Shown here: positions 1-6,062 of the stretch, one piece after another
Numbering within the stretch: the first letter of the stretch is position 1
How the letters are laid out: the number at the start of each line of letters is the position of its first letter
Assembly (NCBI GenBank): GCA_044507525.1
Contig: JBIQJM010000123.1
Span: forward strand, 1 to 8,388
DNA: 8,388 nt
Direction: 5' to 3'
Source of the DNA: Zeimonas sp044507525
GTDB taxonomy: Bacteria > Pseudomonadota > Gammaproteobacteria > Burkholderiales > Burkholderiaceae_E
Position numbers and translations under genes: made by a program
Notes under the pieces: model-generated
What the model saw: only the letters and a program-made list of their open reading frames with translations
Told to the model about the DNA's origin: nothing
The model's database searches: none

Positions 1-560
<560 letters not shown>

Positions 561-644
561 CAGGACGACTCCTCTGGACTCCCCGCCGCAGGCTGCGCTG
601 CGAACGAGAAGGTATGCAATATAGTGCGTATCTGCAGCAAGTTC

Positions 645-691
645 ATGCATCATGGTGCATTCGAATGCCGCTGTCAAGCACTCGAATGCAT
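645..691. promoter_or_regulatory. Probable BoxR operator array at the boxC promoter (phased TGCA half-sites)
   Basis: TGCA or near-TGCA tetramers recur about one helical turn apart. TGCA starts at 646, TGCA at 656 and TGCC at 666; AGCA starts at 677 and TGCA at 687. They form TGCA-N6-TGCA pairs, the perfect palindrome GCATTCGAATGC (657-668), and a near copy of it, GCACTCGAATGC (678-689), displaced by 21 bp. The block covers the region from upstream of the -35 box to the -10 box. TGCA-type operators are, as I recall, described for BoxR and the related BzdR of Azoarcus. Assignment to BoxR here is inference from that and from the adjacent boxR gene. A further TGCA-N6-TGCG lies at 615-628. Confidence 0.65.
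649..677 (-). promoter_or_regulatory. Candidate boxC promoter
   Basis: Read on the minus strand, a perfect TTGACA (672-677) is followed by a 17-bp spacer and CATGAT (649-654, 4 of 6 matches to the -10 consensus). The implied transcript start is near 642, giving a leader of about 80 nt. A second -10-like TATATT lies downstream at 618-623 but has no convincing -35 partner. The spacer contains the perfect palindrome GCATTCGAATGC (657-668), where a bound repressor would block polymerase. Confidence 0.6.
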
Positions 692-756
692 GTCGAAGGG
701 GGAAAGCGGCTGGAAGGGGGCGGCGCGACGCGTCGCCCTGCGGGACGGGGCGCCGC

Positions 757-1719
757 TCAGGCCGATTCGGCGATCGCGGCGCGCACCTGGGTACGCAATC
801 CGGCGAAGCATTTCTCGAGCGACTTTCCGCTCGTCCGGTACGTGAGGTCGGCCTTCGCGTAGAACGACGCGCGCCCGGCCAGGATGCGACGCAGGTCCTC
901 CATCGCGCCGGGCCCCGACATCGGACGCAGGTCGCCCTGCTCGCGCACGCGCCGCATGTGATCCTCGGGATCGGCCTGCAGCCACACCGTGTAGCAGTGC
1001 GCGAGCACGAGGTTGAAGGTTGCACTGTCGGAGACGAGTCCGCCCGGAGTGGCCATGACGACCTCGGGGAAGATCTGGATCACTTCCTCGACCGCGCGTC
1101 GCTCGTAGCGACGGTAGGCGTTCGCGCCGTACAGCGAATGGATCTGCGGGATCCCGCAACCGGCGAGCTTCTCGATCTCGCGTCCCAGCTCGACGAAGGG
1201 AAAGCCGAGGTCGTCGGCGAGCATGCGCCCGAGCGTCGACTTTCCCGCGCCGCGCAGGCCGACGAGCGCGATGTGGCTGCGCCGCAGCCGCTCGTCGCCG
1301 GTTGCGTTGTCGAAGAGCTCGGAGAGCTTCAGGCGGGCGCGCCGCAGGTCGGCCTCCGAGCGGTTCTCGAGCAACTCGCGGATCAGCAGCCATTCGGACG
1401 AGTCGGTCGTGACGTCGCCGACGAGCTCGGCCAGCGCACAATGCAGTGCTGCCGCCAGCTGGTGCAGGATCAGGATCGATGCGTTGCCGCTGCCGTGCTC
1501 GAGGTTCGCCAGGTGGCGCTCGGAGATTCCGGCCGCCGCGGCGAGCGCCTTGCGCGTCAGTCCGCGGCGGGCGCGCAGCGTGCGGATCCTCTCCGCGAGC
1601 GCGGGCAGCACGGTCGCCGCCGGGTCGAGCGCCGCGCCCGCGGCTGCGCCGTTGGCCGGCGCCGCAGCGGGCACGGGAACCGGGAACGGATCGGAATCGG
1701 GGAGTGCGCTCATGACCAT
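757..1719 (-). CDS. boxR: BoxR, XRE-type regulator with shikimate-kinase-like ligand domain
   Basis: BoxR is a 320-residue transcriptional regulator of the box genes. In characterised homologues (Azoarcus) it represses until benzoyl-CoA binds its C-terminal domain. Residues 5-38 are a Pro/Ala-rich tail. Residues 42-101 are an XRE helix-turn-helix (LTRKALAAAAGISERHLANL at 54-73). A linker follows, and residues 149-315 form a shikimate-kinase fold with Walker A GLRGAGKST (154-162). The kinase site is altered: the usual DxD is ELG (177-179) and the GGG is PGG (225-227), while the P-loop, YRRYE (202-206) and LRPMSG (264-269) remain. This fits a sensor rather than an enzyme. Two start codons are possible, ATG at 1719 or at 1713 (giving MSALPDSD); neither has a clear Shine-Dalgarno sequence. 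The gene is divergent from boxD across 105 bp and probably autoregulated through the shared operator. Confidence 0.95.
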   Translation of the reverse strand: MVMSALPDSDPFPVPVPAAAPANGAAAGAALDPAATVLPALAERIRTLRARRGLTRKALAAAAGISERHLANLEHGSGNASILILHQLAAALHCALAELVGDVTTDSSEWLLIRELLENRSEADLRRARLKLSELFDNATGDERLRRSHIALVGLRGAGKSTLGRMLADDLGFPFVELGREIEKLAGCGIPQIHSLYGANAYRRYERRAVEEVIQIFPEVVMATPGGLVSDSATFNLVLAHCYTVWLQADPEDHMRRVREQGDLRPMSGPGAMEDLRRILAGRASFYAKADLTYRTSGKSLEKCFAGLRTQVRAAIAESA

Positions 1720-1745
1720 CGTCGATCGACAGGGTTGCGGGCAAC

Positions 1746-1764
1746 ATGCATTCTAGTGCTTGAC
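1746..1764 (+). promoter_or_regulatory. Probable BoxR operator in the boxR-boxD intergenic region
   Basis: ATGCATTCTAGTGCTTGAC matches the minus-strand sequence of 673-691 upstream of boxC at 18 of 19 positions; the only change is T for G. It contains TGCA-N6-TGCT and ends inside the TTGACG -35 box of boxD. On the other strand it overlaps the candidate -10 of boxR, so one bound protein could control both genes. BoxR as the ligand is inferred from adjacency and family knowledge. Confidence 0.65.
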
Positions 1765-1778
1765 GCCCTCGGAAGAAA
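1750..1778 (-). promoter_or_regulatory. Candidate boxR promoter overlapping the operator
   Basis: On the minus strand TAGAAT (1750-1755, 5 of 6 to the -10 consensus) lies inside the operator. The hexamer 17 bp upstream, TTTCTT (1773-1778), is a poor -35. Transcription would begin near 1743 with a short leader of about 24-30 nt. The placement suggests weak, self-repressed expression. Confidence 0.35.
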
Positions 1779-1789
1779 AGCACTATCGT
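1760..1789 (+). promoter_or_regulatory. Candidate boxD promoter
   Basis: TTGACG (1760-1765) and TATCGT (1784-1789, 4 of 6) are separated by 18 bp. The -35 hexamer is fused to the operator exactly as at boxC. The start would fall near 1796, leaving a leader of about 29 nt that carries the GGGAGC ribosome-binding site. A perfect 8-bp inverted repeat (TAGTGCTT at 1754-1761, AAGCACTA at 1778-1785) spans the region. Confidence 0.5.
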
Positions 1790-1824
1790 TCATGCCCCTC
1801 GATTGATTTGCCCCGGGAGCCGCC

Positions 1825-3405
1825 ATGACCCAATTGCTCGAAAATCATCTCGGCGGACGCTGGCAGGCCGGCTCGGGCGCGGGCGCGCCGCTGTTCGACC
1901 CGGTGCTGGGCACCGAGCTCGTGCGCATCTCGTCGGCCGGACTCGATCTCGCCGGTGGCTTCGACTACGCGCGCCAGCGCGGTGGATCGGCGCTGCGGGC
2001 GCTCACTTACGCCGAGCGTGCCGGGCTGCTGGCGCGCGTTGCCGAGACCCTGCAGGGCCAGCGCGACGCCTATTTCGACATCGCGCTGCAGAACTCGGGC
2101 ACCACGCGCAACGACTCTTCGGTCGACATCGACGGCGCGATCTTCACGCTCGGGCAGTACGCGCGCTGGGGCGCCAGGCTCGGCGACGCGCGCTGGCTTG
2201 CGGAGGGCGCCGCGGTCAAGCTGGGCAAGGACGGCAGCTTCCAGGCGGCGCACCTGCTCACGCCGCAGCGCGGTCTCGTGCTGTGCATCAACGCGTTCAA
2301 CTTCCCGGCCTGGGGGCTGTGGGAGAAGGCGGCGCCGGCGCTGCTCTCCGGCGTGCCGGTCGTCGTCAAGCCTGCGACCGCCACCGCGTGGCTCACGCAG
2401 CGCATGGTCGCCGACGTCGTCGCCGCGGGCGTGTTGCCCGACGGCGCGCTGTCGGTGGTCTGCGGCTCCAGCGACGGCCTGCTCGACGCGCTGCAGCCCT
2501 TCGACCTGCTGTCCTTCACCGGCTCGGCCGACACCGCGCGTGCGATCCGCGAGCACCACGCGGTGCTTCGCCACGGCGTTCGGATGAACTCCGAGACCGA
2601 CAGCCTGAACAGCGCGCTGCTCGCCCCCGACGCGGCGCCCGGCTCGGACGCCTTCGCGTCGATGGTGCGCGAGGTGGTGCGCGAGATGACGGTCAAGTCG
2701 GGGCAGAAGTGCACCGCGATCCGCCGCGTGCTGGTGCCGCAGGCGCACGCGCGCGAGGCGGCCGAAGCGATCGCGTCGGCGCTCGCCGGGATCCGGGTCG
2801 GCAACCCGCGCAACGAGGGCGTGCGCATGGGCTCGCTGGCCAGCCGCGCGCAGGCGAACGCCGTGCGCGAAGGACTGAAGACGCTCGGCGCAGAAGCCGA
2901 GCCGGTGTTCGCCGGCGACGAGAAGACGCTGGTGGATGCCGACGCGTCGGTCGGCGCGTTCGCGATGCCGCACCTGTTCGCCGTCGACGACGCCGACGCA
3001 TCGACGCTCGTGCACGAAACCGAGGTGTTCGGTCCGGTTGCCACGGTAGTGCCCTATCGCGACACCGAGCACGCGTTCTCGCTCGCGCGCCGCGGTGCGG
3101 GCTCGCTCGTCGCGTCGGTCTTCACCGACGACGTCGACTTCGCCGCGCGGGCGGCGACCGAGATCGGGCACGCGCACGGCCGCGTGCACGTCGTCACGCC
3201 GGCGGTGGCGAAGACGCACACCGGCCACGGCAACGTGATGCCGATGTCGCTGCACGGCGGCCCGGGCCGCGCCGGCGGCGGCGAGGAGCTCGGCGGACTG
3301 CGCGCGCTGGCGTTCTACCACCAGCGCAGCGCGGTGCAGGGACCGCAGGCGCTCGTCGAGTCGGTCCTCGGCAAGGCCGCGCCCTTCCGGCCCGACGCGG
3401 GATGA
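1825..3405 (+). CDS. boxD: BoxD, 3,4-dehydroadipyl-CoA semialdehyde dehydrogenase (NADP+)
   Basis: BoxD is an aldehyde dehydrogenase superfamily enzyme of 526 residues, full length for the family. It oxidises the ring-cleavage product of BoxC to 3,4-dehydroadipyl-CoA, which then enters beta-oxidation-like steps. Visible landmarks are CINAFNFPAWGLWEKAAPAL (154-173, with the active-site Asn159), VVKPAT with Lys182, FTGSADTA (231-238) in the cofactor fold, MNSETDSLN with the general base Glu257, SGQKCTAIRR with the nucleophile Cys296, and HETEVFGPV (from about residue 398). The ATG at 1825 has GGGAGC five bases upstream. It diverges from boxR and is probably controlled by BoxR. The stop lies 43 bp from the convergent gene at 3449. 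Long open frames on both strands overlap this gene but are high-GC shadows. Confidence 0.97.
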   Translation: MTQLLENHLGGRWQAGSGAGAPLFDPVLGTELVRISSAGLDLAGGFDYARQRGGSALRALTYAERAGLLARVAETLQGQRDAYFDIALQNSGTTRNDSSVDIDGAIFTLGQYARWGARLGDARWLAEGAAVKLGKDGSFQAAHLLTPQRGLVLCINAFNFPAWGLWEKAAPALLSGVPVVVKPATATAWLTQRMVADVVAAGVLPDGALSVVCGSSDGLLDALQPFDLLSFTGSADTARAIREHHAVLRHGVRMNSETDSLNSALLAPDAAPGSDAFASMVREVVREMTVKSGQKCTAIRRVLVPQAHAREAAEAIASALAGIRVGNPRNEGVRMGSLASRAQANAVREGLKTLGAEAEPVFAGDEKTLVDADASVGAFAMPHLFAVDDADASTLVHETEVFGPVATVVPYRDTEHAFSLARRGAGSLVASVFTDDVDFAARAATEIGHAHGRVHVVTPAVAKTHTGHGNVMPMSLHGGPGRAGGGEELGGLRALAFYHQRSAVQGPQALVESVLGKAAPFRPDAG

Positions 3406-3410
3406 GCACG

Positions 3411-3428
3411 CGCCGGCGCTCGCCGGTG
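3411..3428. terminator. Possible stem-loop between convergent boxD and the baeRF3 gene
   Basis: A 7-bp stem including one G-T pair (3411-3417 with 3422-3428) encloses the 4-nt loop GCTC. It begins six bases after the boxD stop, inside the 43-bp gap between two converging genes. There is no T-tract on either side, so it is not a classical intrinsic terminator. Position is the main support. Confidence 0.25.
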
Positions 3429-3448
3429 GCGGCCGTGCGGCCCGCCGC

Positions 3449-4591
3449 TCAATAGCGGTAGATCGCCGCCGCGCCGCTCTGCACCGGCATGCGCTCCGAC
3501 GGCACGACGACGACCTCGCCGCCGAAGCGCAGCACCGCCTCGGCGAGGTCGTCGATCAGGTCGTCGGTGCTCGGGTCGTCCAGCGCGCCGTGCTCGATCG
3601 CGCCGCTCTGCGCATCGAATCGCCCCGGCACGACACGATCGGCGTCGACGAGCAGCGTGCCGACCCGCCCGGCAGCCGCCGCGACGCCGATGTCCGAGAG
3701 ATCGCCCGAGCCCAGCTGCTTCGCGTGCGCAGCCTCGAAGGCGCCGACCAGGCCGGCGAGGCGCTCGAGATAGAAGGGCTGCACGAGCTCCCACGCCCGC
3801 ACGCGCAACGCGTCGAGCGAGATCGAATCCGGGTTCAGGTACAGCGCCGAAGCCGACAACGACGGATTGCGGCTGATGCGCCGGAACAGATGGTGATTCT
3901 CCGGCAGCGCCGCGAGCAGCAGCGGCATCGGATCCGCCGTGTGATGTTCGAGCAGCGCACGGTCGACCGAACGGAAGAAGCGCTCGGTCTCGCGGTCGAT
4001 CGCCTCCTGGCGCACGTCGGTTCCGTGTCGCGTGACCTTGCCCGACGCGGCGGCGCCGTAGTGCCGGGTGGCGCGCTCGGCATCGCGCTCCTCGCCGGTG
4101 ACGTCGGCCGGCGAGCGCGGGATGCCGGCCAGCAGTTCCACGTCGTCGAGCACGTCGCGGTTGCCTTCGAAGAGCTTCACCTCGTTCCGGCTCAATCCGA
4201 GGATCCGGTAGCGGTCGGCCGATTGCGCGATGCGCAGCAACGGCTTCAGATGGAACGAATCGGCGACGACGGCGCGTTCGGGCACGGGGCGCTGCAGCCG
4301 GTAGACGCGAAAGAAGCCGGGTGCACCGAGCACGGCGAGTCCGTCGAGCGTCTGGTTCCAGAAGCCGTCGTTCGCGCCGAGCGCGTGGAAGGGCTCGAGC
4401 AAGGAACGCAGCTCGCGATTCGGATACTCCTGCTGCAGCGACGCCTCGAGCGCGCGCACGCCGTTGCGGAATCGGATGGGGTCCTGCTGGTTGTCCGGGT
4501 GCTGCCGGTGGGTCGGCTGGTAGAGCGACAGGCAGGGGCCTTCACGCGCCTCGAGCAGCAGGCCGGGGAAATCGTCGGACAGCAAAGCCAT
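3449..4591 (-). CDS. eRF1-like protein, bacterial archaeo-eukaryotic release factor family 3 (baeRF3)
   Basis: This is a 380-residue cytoplasmic protein with no signal peptide or membrane segment. It resembles bacterial proteins assigned by sequence analysis to the eRF1/aRF1-like baeRF families, thought to act in translation or ribosome rescue; no biochemical role is settled. Family-typical features are the N-terminal PCLSLYQPTH segment, ERFFRSVDRALLEHH, PMPLLLAALPENHHLFRRIS, AAAAGRVGTLLVDAD, DDLIDDLAEAVLRFGGEVVVV, and the end ERMPVQSGAAAIYRY. No GGQ motif is present, so peptide release by the classical mechanism is not supported. The ATG at 4591 is chosen because GGAGG lies six bases upstream; an upstream ATG at 4627 would add 12 residues without family support. 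The gene is divergent from dodecin across 88 bp, which hints at a shared stress role. Confidence 0.82.
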   Translation of the reverse strand: MALLSDDFPGLLLEAREGPCLSLYQPTHRQHPDNQQDPIRFRNGVRALEASLQQEYPNRELRSLLEPFHALGANDGFWNQTLDGLAVLGAPGFFRVYRLQRPVPERAVVADSFHLKPLLRIAQSADRYRILGLSRNEVKLFEGNRDVLDDVELLAGIPRSPADVTGEERDAERATRHYGAAASGKVTRHGTDVRQEAIDRETERFFRSVDRALLEHHTADPMPLLLAALPENHHLFRRISRNPSLSASALYLNPDSISLDALRVRAWELVQPFYLERLAGLVGAFEAAHAKQLGSGDLSDIGVAAAAGRVGTLLVDADRVVPGRFDAQSGAIEHGALDDPSTDDLIDDLAEAVLRFGGEVVVVPSERMPVQSGAAAIYRY

Positions 4592-4620
4592 GATGCACCT
4601 CCGGGAAAAGACGGCCTCGA

Positions 4621-4649
4621 TTCGCATTGTTTCCTGACACGGGCATGAT
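4621..4649 (+). promoter_or_regulatory. Possible dodecin promoter
   Basis: TTCGCA (4621-4626, 4 of 6) is separated by 17 bp from CATGAT (4644-4649, 4 of 6), the same -10-like hexamer seen at boxC. It lies 30 bases before the dodecin start codon. The match is weak in a GC-rich gap, so this is only a candidate. Confidence 0.25.
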
Positions 4650-4679
4650 GGGCGGCACGACCACCCCGGGAGAACACGA

Positions 4680-4889
4680 ATGACCGACCACGTCTACAAG
4701 CACATTCAGCTCACCGGCTCGTCGAGCACGGGCACCGACGACGCGATCCGCAACGCGATCGCGAAGGCGAGCGAGACGGTCCGCAACATCCAGTGGTTCG
4801 AGGTGGTGGAAACGCGCGGCCACGTCGTCGACGGCAAGATCGGCCACTTCCAGGTGACGATCGACGTCGGCTTCACCCTGGAAGATTGA
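4680..4889 (+). CDS. Dodecin, flavin-binding protein
   Basis: Dodecin is a 69-residue protein of normal family length. Bacterial dodecins assemble into hollow dodecamers that bind flavins (FMN, FAD or riboflavin) and are thought to buffer or store them. The sequence covers the whole fold: a first strand HVYKHIQLTGSS (4-15), a helix DDAIRNAIAKASETVRN (20-36), then IQWFEVVETRGHVVDGKI with Trp39, the residue that stacks on the flavin, and a last strand GHFQVTIDVGFTLED (55-69). The ATG at 4680 has GGGAG seven bases upstream. The last 17 bases overlap the 3' end of the convergent DUF2231 gene. Confidence 0.96.
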   Translation: MTDHVYKHIQLTGSSSTGTDDAIRNAIAKASETVRNIQWFEVVETRGHVVDGKIGHFQVTIDVGFTLED

Positions 4890-5463
4890 AGCGGCGCGCG
4901 TTCGTGAGATAGGGCACGAGCCTGCCGTTCGACACTTCCTGCACCATGTGGCGCACGCCGTTGAAGAGGTCGGCGAGCGCCGTCGCGGCGAAGGCGCGCA
5001 ACTGCCCGGCGCGCAGCGTCGGCGCGCCCGGGCGGTAGACGCCGCCGGCGGGCTTCACGCCGACGCCCTTGGCGTAGACCATCTTCCCGCCGAGATACGC
5101 GCTGTAGCCGAGCAACCCGACCGCGGCGAAGCCGGTGGCGAGGTACAACGCACCCGGCCGGTCGTTGCGCGAGCGCCAGGACGCCATCGCGAGCGTGGTG
5201 ATCGTCGCCGCCGCATTCAGGTTCCGATGCGTCGCCAGCATCTCGTGCGCGTCGCCTTCGTTGACCTGCTCGCCGGCGACCAGTCCGGTGCTGGCCGCGG
5301 CGACGGCGCCCACGGCGGCGACCCGGATCGCCGTGCGGCCCACCAGCCGCAGCGCGTCGTCGTCGCGCGTCGTGCCGAGCCAGTCGGCCACGACTGCCAG
5401 GGGCAGCAGTGCGATCGGCAGGTGCACGAGGGTCGGATGCATCTCTTCGAGGCGGATCGCCAT
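4873..5463 (-). CDS. DUF2231-type four-helix membrane protein
   Basis: This is a 196-residue inner-membrane protein of unknown function. Four hydrophobic segments are visible, at about 12-30, 44-63, 83-96 and 104-124. The family signature HPTLVHLPIALLPL (9-22) opens the first helix. A second conserved-looking motif, AHEMLATHRNLNAA (72-85), precedes the third. His9, His14, His73 and His79 could bind a cofactor or metal, but that is inference. The tail after residue 130 is soluble and includes GGVYRPGAPTLRAGQ and a helix-prone stretch ending LVPYLTNARR. The ATG at 5463 is chosen because GGAG lies seven bases upstream and the signature follows at once; the open frame extends further upstream without support. 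It is divergent from the thioesterase gene across 118 bp and overlaps dodecin tail-to-tail. Confidence 0.82.
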   Translation of the reverse strand: MAIRLEEMHPTLVHLPIALLPLAVVADWLGTTRDDDALRLVGRTAIRVAAVGAVAAASTGLVAGEQVNEGDAHEMLATHRNLNAAATITTLAMASWRSRNDRPGALYLATGFAAVGLLGYSAYLGGKMVYAKGVGVKPAGGVYRPGAPTLRAGQLRAFAATALADLFNGVRHMVQEVSNGRLVPYLTNARRFNLPG

Positions 5464-5581
5464 TTCGCACTCCGTGGTACCGGGGGATTCCGGACGGCGC
5501 CGCAAGCCGGTTGCCCGGCGCGAGTGGTAGCGTGGCGGCTTCGACGCCGAACCCAGCGCCCCGACAACGAGGAGGAATTCG

Positions 5582-6046
5582 ATGGACCGACCGGTCAAGT
5601 CACCGTTCACGCTGCAGACCGTGGTGCGCTTCACGCACACCGACCCGGCCGGCTACGTCTTCTTCCCGCGCTATTTCGAGATGCTGCAGGCAGTGGTCGA
5701 GGACTGGTTCACCGAGGCGCTCGGCATCCGCTATGCGGAGTTCATCCTCTCGCGCCGGCTCGGCACGCCGACCGCGCGCACCGAATGCACCTTCGTCGCC
5801 CCCTGCCACCTGGGCGAGCATCTCGATCTCACCGTCTACCTCGAACACGTCGGCTCGAGTTCGCTGCGGCTGCGCTTCGTCGGCACCGTCGACGGCGAGC
5901 GCCGGCTCGAGGCGCTGTCGACGCTCGTCGTCATCGGGCTCGACGACGGCCGCCCGCGGCGCATCGACGACGACCTGCGCGCGCGGCTGAACGCCTACCG
6001 CGCGGCGCAGGGCGAACCGGCGCTGCCGCCGCCGCGCATCCGTTGA
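5582..6046 (+). CDS. Hotdog acyl-CoA thioesterase, 4-hydroxybenzoyl-CoA thioesterase type
   Basis: This 154-residue cytoplasmic protein is a single hotdog domain of normal length that hydrolyses an acyl-CoA thioester. The active-site signature HTDPAGYVFFPRYFEM (19-34) carries Asp21, equivalent to the catalytic Asp of Pseudomonas 4-hydroxybenzoyl-CoA thioesterase, followed by LQAVVEDWFTEALGI on the long central helix. Strands such as ARTECTFVAPCHLGE and LRLRFVGTVDG complete the fold. The start is firm: AGGAGGA lies about six bases before the ATG. The substrate cannot be read from sequence. Proximity to box genes (about 2.2 kb from boxD) makes an aromatic CoA ester, for recovery of CoA when benzoyl-CoA accumulates, a reasonable guess only. 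It is probably co-transcribed with the membrane protein 16 bp downstream. Confidence 0.9.
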   Translation: MDRPVKSPFTLQTVVRFTHTDPAGYVFFPRYFEMLQAVVEDWFTEALGIRYAEFILSRRLGTPTARTECTFVAPCHLGEHLDLTVYLEHVGSSSLRLRFVGTVDGERRLEALSTLVVIGLDDGRPRRIDDDLRARLNAYRAAQGEPALPPPRIR

Positions 6047-6062
6047 AGAACGCCCGAACGCG

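Noticed and set aside
720..756. Stem-loop after the boxR stop: 7-bp arms (720-726, 750-756) and a 12-bp palindrome GCGACGCGTCGC (725-736)
   Set aside because: The arms enclose 23 bases, the inner palindrome competes with them, and there is no T-tract. In this GC content such pairing is expected by chance.
652..1806. Long plus-strand frame opposite boxR, and a minus-strand frame at 674-1783 in another phase
   Set aside because: The BoxR frame has intact helix-turn-helix and P-loop domains. The others have no domain and are compositionally biased.
1803..3455. A 550-codon plus-strand open frame and a 512-codon antisense frame (1783-3321) over boxD
   Set aside because: Both are Arg/Ala-rich low-complexity translations without recognisable domains, lying over a clear full-length BoxD. 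They are typical shadow frames of high-GC coding DNA.
4592..4627. Upstream extension of the baeRF3 gene to the ATG at 4627
   Set aside because: The internal ATG at 4591 has a strong GGAGG at proper spacing. The extra 12 residues show no family similarity.
5506..5519. Hairpin GCCGG-TTGC-CCGGC between the DUF2231 and thioesterase genes
   Set aside because: Only five base pairs, no T-tract, and located between divergent starts where a terminator is not expected.
5464..5640. Upstream extension of the DUF2231 open frame to 5640
   Set aside because: It would run through the thioesterase ribosome-binding site and first codons. The start at 5463 has a good ribosome-binding site and is followed at once by the family signature.
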